Shown here: positions 1 to 7,251 of the stretch, one piece after another | Layout of the letters: the number at the start of each line of letters is the position of its first letter | Numbering within the stretch: the first letter of the stretch is position 1 | Source: Pseudomonas sp. S31 | GTDB taxonomy: Bacteria > Pseudomonadota > Gammaproteobacteria > Pseudomonadales > Pseudomonadaceae | DNA length: 64,000 bases | Direction of reading: 5' to 3' | NCBI RefSeq assembly: GCF_016648105.1 | Contig: NZ_JACVVE010000001.1 | Coordinates: forward strand, 434,001 to 498,000 | Program-made: the position numbers and the translations under genes | Notes under the pieces: model-generated | Told to the model about the DNA's origin: nothing | What the model saw: only the letters and a program-made list of their open reading frames with translations | The model's database searches: none

Positions 1-569
1 CGGCCGCATCGCAGCTGTTCTATTCACTCCCGGGCTTCTGGGTCGGGCTGATGTTGATCGTGGTGTTCTCGGTCAAGCTGGGCTGGTTGCCCACGGGCGG
101 CGCCGGCACCATCGGCAGCGACCTGCGGGGGCTCGACGCGCTGCTGGACACGCTACGCTACCTGACGCTCCCAGCCTGCTCGCTGGCGCTCATCTACATG
201 GCGATCTATGCGCGCCTGACCCGCGCCTCGATGATCGACGTGGCCCGCCAGGACTTCGTCCGCACCGCGACCGCCAAGGGCCTGGCACCGCTGACCGTGA
301 CCCTGCGCCATGTGTTGCGCAACGCCCTGCTGCCGATCACCACCATGGCCGGCCTGCACCTGGGTGGCATGCTCGGCGGCGCGGTGGTGATCGAAACCGT
401 GTTCAGCCTGCCTGGCCTCGGCCGGCTGGCCTACGACGCGGTGATGGCCCGCGACTACAACGTACTGCTTGGCATCCTGCTGATTTCCTCATTGCTGGTG
501 ATCGCCACCAACCTGCTGGTGGACGTGTTGCAAGCCTGGCTCGACCCCCGCATCCGGAACCGTACATGA
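1..569 (+). CDS. Peptide/nickel-type ABC transporter permease (DppB-like), 5' end missing
   Basis: Inner-membrane permease of a family-5 (dipeptide/oligopeptide/nickel) ABC importer. The reading frame is open from the first bases of the window (frame of position 3), so the true start lies outside. The visible C-terminal part has several hydrophobic membrane segments and the cytoplasmic coupling (EAA-type) loop around AKGLAPLTVTLRHVLRNALL, which docks on the ATPase, followed by the conserved ETVFSLPGLGRL stretch typical of DppB. The stop overlaps the start of the next permease by 4 bases (ATGA), so the two are translationally coupled. The ATPase gene or genes are not downstream and may precede the window. 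The substrate cannot be told from sequence; peptides are the default guess. Confidence 0.9.
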   Translation, partial: AASQLFYSLPGFWVGLMLIVVFSVKLGWLPTGGAGTIGSDLRGLDALLDTLRYLTLPACSLALIYMAIYARLTRASMIDVARQDFVRTATAKGLAPLTVTLRHVLRNALLPITTMAGLHLGGMLGGAVVIETVFSLPGLGRLAYDAVMARDYNVLLGILLISSLLVIATNLLVDVLQAWLDPRIRNRT

Positions 570-1411
570 CCGTATCGCGCCGTATCGCCTTGCCGGCGCC
601 CTTGCGCGCCCCACTGACCCTGTTCGCCCTGGCCGTTCTGCTGACCGTGCTCGCCTGCGCCGTACTCGCACCCTGGCTGTTCCCTGGCGACCCACTGGAC
701 ATGCAGGCCGAGGCATTCCTCTGGCCAGGGCAGGACTGGCACTACCCACTGGGCACCGACATGCTCGGGCGCGATGTATTGGCTGGCCTGGTGCACGGTG
801 CGCGGATCTCGTTGCAGGTCGGTGCCCTGGCGACGCTGGCCGGGGTCCTGTCCGGCGTGCTGCTCGGCGCCTTGGCAGGCTATTTCGGTGGGCGCCTGGA
901 CTACGCCGTGCAGCGCCTGGTGGAGATCTTCCAGACCATGCCCAGCTTCGTGTTGCTGGTCGCTCTGGTAGCCATCGCGCAGCCGTCGCTGCCCACCGTG
1001 GTGTTCGCCATTGCCCTGATCTCCTGGCCGACGGTGGCCCGCCTGGTGCGCGCCGAGGTACGCTCGCTGCGCCACCGCGAATATGTCCTGGCCGCGCGCA
1101 GCGTAGGCTATGGGCACTGGCGGATCATCCTGCGCGAGATCCTGCCCAACGTCCTGCCAACCCTGGTGGTGACCACCTCGATCATGATCGCCTCGGCCAT
1201 CCTCATGGAGTCGGCGCTGTCGTTCATGGGCCTGGGCGACCCCAACCACGTGAGCTGGGGCAGCATGATCGGCAATGGCCGCGAGCAGATCCGTACCGCC
1301 TGGTACCTGACGGCCATTCCAGGCCTGGCGATCTTCCTCACCGTGCTCGCCTTCAACCTGCTGAGCGACGCCCTGACCGATGCCTTCACCCCCAACCGCG
1401 CCGACGCCTGA
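566..1411 (+). CDS. Peptide/nickel-type ABC transporter permease (DppC-like)
   Basis: Second inner-membrane permease (281 aa, normal for DppC/OppC). It has one N-terminal transmembrane helix (about residues 15-38), a periplasmic stretch with the family-typical YPLGTDMLGRDVLAGLVHGA, then five membrane segments. The ATPase-coupling loop is around SVGYGHWRIILREILPNVLP. The start is fixed by the 4-base ATGA overlap with the preceding permease. It should form a heterodimer with that protein, and the binding protein encoded 34 bases downstream would deliver substrate to it. Confidence 0.93.
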   Translation: MTVSRRIALPAPLRAPLTLFALAVLLTVLACAVLAPWLFPGDPLDMQAEAFLWPGQDWHYPLGTDMLGRDVLAGLVHGARISLQVGALATLAGVLSGVLLGALAGYFGGRLDYAVQRLVEIFQTMPSFVLLVALVAIAQPSLPTVVFAIALISWPTVARLVRAEVRSLRHREYVLAARSVGYGHWRIILREILPNVLPTLVVTTSIMIASAILMESALSFMGLGDPNHVSWGSMIGNGREQIRTAWYLTAIPGLAIFLTVLAFNLLSDALTDAFTPNRADA

Positions 1412-1445
1412 CGGCCACACCCTCCCCCGACTACGGACCTTGCCC

Positions 1446-3041
1446 ATGAGCCTGACCCGACGCCAACTCCTGGCCTATGGCGGTGCATCCGCCGCCTTCC
1501 TGCAGCTATCGCCGCGCCTGTCGTTCGCCGAAGATGGGCCGGTGGCTGGCGGCACCCTCAACCTCCACGTGGCCATCGAGCCGCCGATCCTGGTCAACCT
1601 GACCCATACCGCTGGCCCCACGGTATACATCGCCGGCAAGGTCACCGAGGGCCTGCTGACCTATGACGACGATCTCAACCCCAAGCCATTGCTGGCCACC
1701 GCCTGGGATATCAGCGCCGATGGCCTGCGCTACACCTTTTCCCTGCGCCAGGGCGTGAAGTGGCACGACGGTCAGGACTTCAGCGCCGATGACGTGGTGT
1801 TCTCGCTGCAGACGCTGAAGGCCGCCAACCCGCGAGGGCGTGCGACCTTCGCCAACGTTACCGAGATCAAGGCGCTGGACCCTCACCGGGTCGAACTGAC
1901 GCTGAGCAAGCCGGCACCGTACCTGATCACCGCCCTGGCGGCGTGCGAGTCGCCGATCGTGGCCCGTCACGTGTACGGCCAGGCCAAGCCCCAGACCCAT
2001 CCGAACGCCACGGCGCCCATCGGCACCGGGCCGTTCGTGTTCCGCGAATGGGTGCGTGGCAGCCATGTGATCCTCGAGCGCAACCCGCATTACTGGGATG
2101 CGCCGCGGCCCTACCTGGACCGTATCGTGGTACGTTTCATTGGCGACTCGGCGGCCACGGTGGCGGCACTGGAGGCCGGAGAGCTGCATTTTTCCACCGG
2201 CGGCGTGCCGCTGACGGATGTCGCGCGTTTGCAGGGCAACCCACGCCTGACCATCGAGGACCGCCGCGAGCCGTACATCAACGGCATCATGCGTATCGAG
2301 TTCAACCTCGAGCATCCGGACCTGCAGAAGCTGCCAGTACGCCAGGCCATCGCCCATGCGATCAACAACGATTTCATCCGCAAGACCATCTGCCTGGGCT
2401 ACGGCAAGCCGCTGCCTGGGCCGATCAGCCCGGACATGACGCGGTTCTTCGATCCCGAGCTGCCGCGCTATGCCTATGACACGGCCCTGGCCAACCAGCT
2501 GCTGGAGGACGCGGGCTATGCCAAGGGCGCCGACGGCGTGCGCCTGCGCCTGACCCTCGACCCACTGCCGGCCGGCGAGGTGTACCGGCGCACCGGCGAC
2601 TACCTGAAGCAGGCACTTGCGCGGGTGGGAATCCAGGTCAACCTGCGCAGCCAGGATTTCGCCACCTATGTGAAGCGGGTGTACACCGACCGGGCGTTCG
2701 ACTTCACCCTCAACGGCATGAGCAACCTGTTCGACCCGACGGTGGGGGTACAGCGGCTGTACTGGTCGAAGAACTTCCAGCCGGGCGTGCCGTTTTCCAA
2801 TGGGGCGCGTTACAACAACCCGAAGGTCGATGCGTTGCTCGAGGCTGCGGCAACCGAGACCGACGAGAAAAAACGCTTTGCGCTGTTCTCCGAATTCCAG
2901 CGCCAGGTGGTGGCCGACCTGCCGGATCTTGGGGTGGTCACCCAGGTCAACCCGGTGGTCTACGACAAGCGCGCGCGGCAGCTGTTCAGCGGTGGCGAAG
3001 GCCTCGGCGGCAGCCTGGCCCACGCCTGGCTCGCCAGCTAG
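1446..3041 (+). CDS. ABC transporter substrate-binding protein, solute-binding family 5, Tat-type signal
   Basis: Periplasmic binding protein (531 aa) of the DppA/OppA/GsiB family. I chose the ATG at 1446 over an in-frame upstream one (1380) because the latter would overlap the permease and add a non-signal extension. From 1446 the protein opens with MSLTRRQLLAYGG, a twin-arginine motif followed by a hydrophobic stretch ending near LSFAED, so export is probably by Tat and the protein probably folds in the cytoplasm. Family-5 signatures include the early LATAWDISADGLRYTFSLRQ and GVKWHDG blocks. It is the last gene of the importer operon. The substrate is unknown. A REP palindrome and the convergent B3/4 gene follow. 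Confidence 0.93.
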   Translation: MSLTRRQLLAYGGASAAFLQLSPRLSFAEDGPVAGGTLNLHVAIEPPILVNLTHTAGPTVYIAGKVTEGLLTYDDDLNPKPLLATAWDISADGLRYTFSLRQGVKWHDGQDFSADDVVFSLQTLKAANPRGRATFANVTEIKALDPHRVELTLSKPAPYLITALAACESPIVARHVYGQAKPQTHPNATAPIGTGPFVFREWVRGSHVILERNPHYWDAPRPYLDRIVVRFIGDSAATVAALEAGELHFSTGGVPLTDVARLQGNPRLTIEDRREPYINGIMRIEFNLEHPDLQKLPVRQAIAHAINNDFIRKTICLGYGKPLPGPISPDMTRFFDPELPRYAYDTALANQLLEDAGYAKGADGVRLRLTLDPLPAGEVYRRTGDYLKQALARVGIQVNLRSQDFATYVKRVYTDRAFDFTLNGMSNLFDPTVGVQRLYWSKNFQPGVPFSNGARYNNPKVDALLEAAATETDEKKRFALFSEFQRQVVADLPDLGVVTQVNPVVYDKRARQLFSGGEGLGGSLAHAWLAS

Positions 3042-3067
3042 GCTCGCACCAGGCACCGCGCTGCCTG

Positions 3068-3095
3068 CTTCGCGGGTGAACCCGCTCCTACAGGG
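3068..3095. repeat. REP palindrome (P. putida type)
   Basis: Stem GCGGGT/ACCCGC (3072-3085) followed by the invariant-looking GCTCCTACAGGG tail. It sits between two convergent genes (binding protein and B3/4 protein), the usual site for these dispersed extragenic palindromes, and may help to end transcription. A near-identical copy occurs at 11716-11746. Confidence 0.85.
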
Positions 3096-3105
3096 CGCGT
3101 GGAGA

Positions 3106-3792
3106 TCAGGGCTGGACCAACTGCTGCTCGACCTGGATGCCCGGCATCATCTGGCGCAGGCCTTCGCTCAATGCCTCGCCTGCCTGCAACAGTGCATCCA
3201 GGGGCATTTGCGGCAGGCTTTCGAGAATGAACCACAGCTGCTGTGCCTGCGAATCCAGGCGGGTCCTGAGCCCTTGCCGCCAGTTCCACCGGCGGCAGGT
3301 GACACCTTGCTCGTCCCGCCAGATCACTTCGCCTGCCTCGGGCGACTCCGTGATCGCAAGCCCTTCCTTGAACGTATCGAACAGCTCCGTTCCATCGGCC
3401 ACCGTCAACCGAGGACATCCGGCATAAGCCGCAAGGTTTTCCCCTCCCACCGGCACGGCGAACTCCAGGCTGATGGCATTGTACAAATCGACCACCGGGT
3501 CGATCGCAGGCAACACACCATCGCGCAGCACACGCTTGCGCAAGGCCTGTGCCGAGCACGGCGTGCGCTGCGGCTTGGCGCCAAAACGGCGGAAGGTATC
3601 GGCCCAGGCGTCGAGATGCGCTTCGGCCCAGCCCGGAGCCCCTGCGCCAACTGCTTGGCAGGCTCGCTCCAGCGCCGCAGTGGCGAATTCCGGCCGACTT
3701 ATCGGCCTGGCCATCGCGCTGATACTCAGCCCCCGAAAACCCGGTGCGATCTCGGCGATTCGTGGGTCGATGACGGGAATGACAGCAGACAT
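3106..3792 (-). CDS. B3/4 domain protein (Phe-tRNA synthetase beta-like editing domain), stand-alone
   Basis: 228-aa soluble protein resembling the stand-alone B3/B4 family (COG3382-type). This is the domain that edits mischarged tRNA in the phenylalanyl-tRNA synthetase beta chain. The core runs from PVIDPRIAEIAPGFRGLSI to the family-typical segment DGVLPAIDPVVDLYNAISLEFAVPVGG, then DGTELFDTFKEG and GEVIWRDEQGVTCRRWNWRQ. The start at 3792 is preceded by a very strong Shine-Dalgarno sequence (GGGAGGAGG). Longer in-frame versions add a low-complexity Arg/Lys-rich leader that overlaps the small ORF at 3807-3899. Its biological role is unknown. By analogy it may hydrolyse mis-aminoacylated tRNA or bind an amino acid, but this is inference. 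Confidence 0.85.
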   Translation of the reverse strand: MSAVIPVIDPRIAEIAPGFRGLSISAMARPISRPEFATAALERACQAVGAGAPGWAEAHLDAWADTFRRFGAKPQRTPCSAQALRKRVLRDGVLPAIDPVVDLYNAISLEFAVPVGGENLAAYAGCPRLTVADGTELFDTFKEGLAITESPEAGEVIWRDEQGVTCRRWNWRQGLRTRLDSQAQQLWFILESLPQMPLDALLQAGEALSEGLRQMMPGIQVEQQLVQP

Positions 3793-3806
3793 ACTGACCT
3801 CCTCCC

Positions 3807-3899
3807 TTACCGCCGCCCCAGGTTTCGCAGCGCGTAGCGCCCCCATGCCTGGCCAAGAATGGTCAACGCCTGCGACAGTGCCTTGAGTTTGCTTTTCAA
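3807..3899 (-). CDS. Possible 30-residue small protein upstream of the B3/4 gene
   Basis: A short frame with a TTG start at 3899, an AGGAG Shine-Dalgarno exactly 7 bases upstream (3907-3911 on the complement) and a TAA stop that falls just before the strong ribosome site of the B3/4 gene, 14 bases away. The predicted peptide is 30 residues (LKSKLKALSQALTILGQAW, then GRYALRNLGRR). It is very basic and amphipathic, with no acidic residue. Either it is a translated leader coupled to the B3/4 gene, or a real small, perhaps membrane- or nucleic-acid-binding protein. I recognise no family. The placement of both ribosome sites is the main support. Confidence 0.4.
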   Translation of the reverse strand: MKSKLKALSQALTILGQAWGRYALRNLGRR

Positions 3900-4197
3900 T
3901 CGAATTCTCCTGTTTGCGTGAACTGGGACAGCCAGCCAGGCGAACCACTGTGGCGCAGAACTATCGATAAGATCCAACGACTTAAAGGCATGCCGCATTA
4001 GAATTTCTTATGTCGCAATACTCGCCATGCACGCGCTCTTTATCGCCCGCGTCAGTGCGAGCTATCTCGAAACGACCTTAGAAAACCCGCCAATATTCTC
4101 CAGAGGCATAAAAGTAGCACCGATCGATATTGGTATATACCAGAGCGCTCCCCGTTAAATCTGCCCATGAGCCTGAGGGCAGCACGGAGCAAGATCG
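3900..4197. promoter_or_regulatory. AT-rich divergent intergenic region
   Basis: About 300 bases, clearly more AT-rich than the genes around it, between the B3/4/small-ORF unit (left, minus strand) and the seven-gene vitamin-like operon (right, plus strand). It should hold two divergent promoters. The only strong element I see is the 12-bp palindrome at 4131-4142. I looked for the conserved blocks of a TPP riboswitch and did not find them. Confidence 0.6.
4131..4142. promoter_or_regulatory. Perfect palindrome TGGTATATACCA, probable GntR-family operator
   Basis: A perfect 12-bp dyad ending 55 bases before the first gene of the operon (ATG 4198). HutC-subfamily GntR regulators (for example DasR and YvoA/NagR) bind TGGTnnnnACCA-type palindromes. 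The last gene of this operon (10877-11665) encodes exactly such a regulator. The TATATA centre could double as a -10 element, in which case bound repressor would block the promoter. Confidence 0.7.
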
Positions 4198-5118
4198 ATG
4201 ACCGTTGTACGGGTGATGCTGGAGTACTTTCATCCCTGGCCGAATTCGGCCGGGTTCTACCTGGCCCGCGAGCGCGGCTGGTACCGCGAGGCGGGTTTGT
4301 CGGTGCAATTGTCGGTACCGGACCCGTTCCACGGCGATACCTTGGAACACCTGCTCCAGGGCCACGCCGACCTTGGCGTTTTTCCCAGCAACCGCCTGCT
4401 GGTGCGGCGCAGCCTGGGCCAGCCCCTGCTGGGCGTCGCAGCCATCAACCAGCGCGGTCTGGAGTCGATCCAGACCCTGAGCGACAGCGGCATCCAGCGC
4501 CCCCGCGACCTGGCCGGCAGGCGCCTGGCGCTCAACCCCACGCCTCGCGGGCTGGCCATGGTCCGCCACTTGGTGGCGGCAGACGGCGGTGATCCCGAGG
4601 CTGTCATCATCGTCGACAGCAAGGTGCGTGAACTGCGCCCGGAAGACCTGGCCGCTGGCGTTGCCGATGCCAGCTTCGGTGGCTACTGGGCGTGGGAAGC
4701 GCTGATGGACAGCACGATTGCACCCGAGCGCCGTGTCGTGTGGCCGGTCGACGACATTGGTGCACCGCGTTATCACAGCTACCTGCTCGGTGGACAAGAG
4801 CGTTGGTTCGAGCAGCATCCCGAGACCGCCCGCACGTTCCTGGCCGTCACCGAACGGGGCTTTCGCACCGTGGCCGCCGACCCACAATGCGCCCTCGAGG
4901 CCTACGAGGCGTCGATCCCCTACTTCCCCCGGCAGTTGCTCAGCCAATCGTTGCAACACATCGCCCCGACCTGGTTGCACGCGCAACGCTGGGGCCAGCA
5001 ACGCGAAGCGCTGATCGCGCCCTATGCCCACTGGTTGCATGAGCATGGCGTGCTGGCCAACGCCGATGCCTGGCGCGGCGCCACCAGCAACGACTACCTG
5101 GCGGAGCCGCAGCCATGA
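4198..5118 (+). CDS. THI5/NMT1-like (SsuA/ThiY-type) protein lacking a signal peptide
   Basis: 306-aa protein with the fold signature of THI5/NMT1 and ABC binding proteins: VRVMLEYFHPWPNSAGFYLARERGWYREAGLSV, then a DLGVFPSN segment, PRDLAGRRLALNPTPRG, and GGYWAWEALM. It begins directly with beta strand 1 (MTVVRVML), with no signal peptide or lipobox, so it is predicted to be cytoplasmic. That is odd for a transport binding protein. Yeast and Legionella Thi5, the pyrimidine (HMP-P) synthases, are also cytoplasmic members of this fold. Their Cys-rich motif (CCCFC) is absent here, with only one Cys visible. First gene of the operon, overlapping the kinase gene by 4 bases. The function is open: a ligand-binding partner, or an enzyme acting on a thiamine-like precursor. 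Confidence 0.8.
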   Translation: MTVVRVMLEYFHPWPNSAGFYLARERGWYREAGLSVQLSVPDPFHGDTLEHLLQGHADLGVFPSNRLLVRRSLGQPLLGVAAINQRGLESIQTLSDSGIQRPRDLAGRRLALNPTPRGLAMVRHLVAADGGDPEAVIIVDSKVRELRPEDLAAGVADASFGGYWAWEALMDSTIAPERRVVWPVDDIGAPRYHSYLLGGQERWFEQHPETARTFLAVTERGFRTVAADPQCALEAYEASIPYFPRQLLSQSLQHIAPTWLHAQRWGQQREALIAPYAHWLHEHGVLANADAWRGATSNDYLAEPQP

Positions 5119-6263
5119 CCGCCACCACGCGCATCGCCCACGGCATGGGCTTGCAGCCGGTGCAGGCCGACTGGCCGGCCCTGACCCAGGAAGATGTGGA
5201 GCAGGTGCTGGGGCACTACCCGGCGCTCGGCAGCGTGGGCCCAGTACAGTGGCACAGCCCGCGGCCGTTCTCGGCCGCAGCGCGGGTCGCGACGGCGCAC
5301 GGCACGGTGTTCGTCAAGCGCCACCACCGCAGTGTGCGGCAACCGGCCTGGCTGCTGGAGGAACACCGTTTCCTGCAGCACCTGGCACAACGTGGCGCAC
5401 CGGTGGTCAGCGCACTGGCCGATCACACCGGGGCCAGCGTGCTGGCCCTGGGCGAATGGACCTACGAAGTGCTGCCGCTGGCCGAAGGCCAGGACCTGTA
5501 CCGCGACGCGTTGTCCTGGACGCCGTTTCTCGAGCTGCCCCATGCCCATGCCGCAGGCGTTGCCCTGGCCCGCCTGCATCGAGCTGCCGAGGGCTACGCG
5601 GCGCCGGACCGGCAAACGCCGGTGCTGGTCTCCAACTTGCGCCTGCTCGGCAGTGACACGCCCGTGCAGGCCATCGAACAGGCCCTAGCCCGCCAGAGCG
5701 CGCTGGGCCAGTACCTGGCGGACAAGGACTGGCGGCACGCATTGCGCGAGCTGTACCTGCCCCATCACCGCGCCCTGCAGCCGTTGCTGGCCCGTCAACC
5801 CGCACTCTGGACCCACAACGACTGGCACGCGTCCAACCTGCTCTGGTCCGGCATCGGTGCCACGGCCGAGGTGCAGAGCATCCTCGATTTCGGCCTGAGC
5901 GACCGGACCTTCGCCCTGTTCGACCTGACCACCGCGCTGGAGCGCAATTGCATCCCCTGGCTGGAACTCGACAACGGTGGTCTTGCCAGCGCCGACCTCG
6001 ACGCGGTCGATGCGCTGCTGGCCGGCTATCACAGCCAGCGCCCGCTGACCCAGGCCGACCTGCTCACGCTCAAGGCGCTGCTACCGCTGGTCCACGTCGA
6101 CTTCGCCCTGAACGAGATCGACTACTTCCAAGGCATCGTCGGCACACAGGCGGACGCAGATATCGCCTATCACAATTTCTTCATCGGCCACGGTCGCTGG
6201 TTCGCGGGCAGCGAAGGTATCCGACTGCTCGGCCATCTCGACCGCCTTGCCCGTACACGCTGA
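5115..6263 (+). CDS. APH/choline-kinase-fold small-molecule kinase
   Basis: 382-aa member of the aminoglycoside phosphotransferase (APH) superfamily. ATP-binding Lys is probably K68 (TVFVKRH). The catalytic loop is HNDWHASN (residues 234-241; Asp236 catalytic, Asn241 metal-binding) and the metal-binding DFG is 258-260 (ILDFGLSD). Family members phosphorylate aminoglycosides, choline, homoserine, fructosamines or thiamine (the bacterial thiamine kinase ThiK is of this fold). In this operon, beside a PnuC-family transporter, a role in trapping an imported vitamin by phosphorylation is the natural reading; this is inference. The start is set by the ATGA overlap with the preceding gene. Confidence 0.9.
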   Translation: MTATTRIAHGMGLQPVQADWPALTQEDVEQVLGHYPALGSVGPVQWHSPRPFSAAARVATAHGTVFVKRHHRSVRQPAWLLEEHRFLQHLAQRGAPVVSALADHTGASVLALGEWTYEVLPLAEGQDLYRDALSWTPFLELPHAHAAGVALARLHRAAEGYAAPDRQTPVLVSNLRLLGSDTPVQAIEQALARQSALGQYLADKDWRHALRELYLPHHRALQPLLARQPALWTHNDWHASNLLWSGIGATAEVQSILDFGLSDRTFALFDLTTALERNCIPWLELDNGGLASADLDAVDALLAGYHSQRPLTQADLLTLKALLPLVHVDFALNEIDYFQGIVGTQADADIAYHNFFIGHGRWFAGSEGIRLLGHLDRLARTR

Positions 6264-6273
6264 CAGGTGCCCT

Positions 6274-7152
6274 ATGCACGCTCCGCTGATCTCCCCCACT
6301 ACGCTGAACTCAGCCCTGCAACAGCCGGGGCTGCTGGTATTGGACGCCAGCGTAGAACTGGCCGCCGCACGCTTCGACGGCGATTACCGTATCGCCAGCG
6401 GTCGTGCAGCGTGGCTGCAAGGGCACATCCCAGGTGCCCACCACGCCGACCTGACCCGCGACCTGGCCGACACCACGGCCTCCTTCAGCTTCGCCCTGCC
6501 ATCGGTGGAGCAGGCTGCAGCGGCGCTGTCGCGTCTGGGTGTCGGCCAAGCCCGGGACATCGTCGTGTACGACCGCCAGGATGGTTTCTGGGCCGCTCGC
6601 CTTTGGTGGATGCTGCGCAGCCTGGGCATCGCCGCCCGCGTGCTCGACGGTGGCCTGAGAGCCTGGCAGAACACGGGGCTGGCGCTTGCCTACGGCGAGG
6701 AGGCGGCTGCGCAGCACCCCTCGTCGGCTCTGGACATCAGCGCACGAGCCGGCTACTGGGCGAGCCGGGACGACGTGCTGGCCGTGCTCGCCGGGCAACG
6801 CCAGGGCACGCTGGTGTGCGCGCTGTCCGCCGGGCTGTTCGATGGCAGCGCGATCACCCGCTATGCCCGCCGTGGGCACATACCCGGCAGCCTCAACCGG
6901 CCGGCACGCACGCTGTTCGACGACCAGGGCCGCTACCTGCCGCGCCAAGCGCTGACCCAGGCCCTCGGTACTGGGTTGGTCGAGGGCGATGAACCGCTGA
7001 TTCTCTACTGCGGCGGTGGTATTTCCGCCGCCGCCACGGCGCTGGCCCTAACGCTTTTGGGGCGCCCGAACGTCTACCTCTATGACGGCTCGCTACAGGA
7101 GTGGGCAGCCGACCCTGCTTTGCCAATGACCACCGGAGCAGCTCCGACCTGA
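6274..7152 (+). CDS. Two-domain rhodanese (thiosulfate/3-mercaptopyruvate sulfurtransferase-like)
   Basis: 292-aa protein with tandem rhodanese domains: an inactive N-terminal one (WLQGHIPGAHHADL, then VVYDRQDGFWAARLWWMLR) and a catalytic C-terminal one with RRGHIPGSLNRP and active-site Cys246 in the loop CGGGISAAATAL. Length is normal for a TST/MST-type sulfurtransferase. The start at 6274 is preferred over 6247, which lies inside the kinase gene. In vitamin metabolism such an enzyme could supply or remove sulfur (for example the thiazole sulfur), but the motif does not prove a substrate. A 99-base gap separates it from the receptor gene. Confidence 0.9.
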   Translation: MHAPLISPTTLNSALQQPGLLVLDASVELAAARFDGDYRIASGRAAWLQGHIPGAHHADLTRDLADTTASFSFALPSVEQAAAALSRLGVGQARDIVVYDRQDGFWAARLWWMLRSLGIAARVLDGGLRAWQNTGLALAYGEEAAAQHPSSALDISARAGYWASRDDVLAVLAGQRQGTLVCALSAGLFDGSAITRYARRGHIPGSLNRPARTLFDDQGRYLPRQALTQALGTGLVEGDEPLILYCGGGISAAATALALTLLGRPNVYLYDGSLQEWAADPALPMTTGAAPT

Positions 7153-7251
7153 AGTTCCCCTGAAAAGCCTGCTCCACCGCACAGGCGCCATCGCAGGTAC
7201 ACGTTCATCTGTTTTTCGGTGCCCCGCCACGGGGCGCCCAGGAGTCTGTTC

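Noticed and set aside
3900..4197. TPP (THI-element) riboswitch ahead of the vitamin-like operon
   Set aside because: The conserved CUGAGA and ACCUGAUCUGGAUAAUGCCAGCG-type blocks are absent. Only a protein operator-like palindrome is seen.
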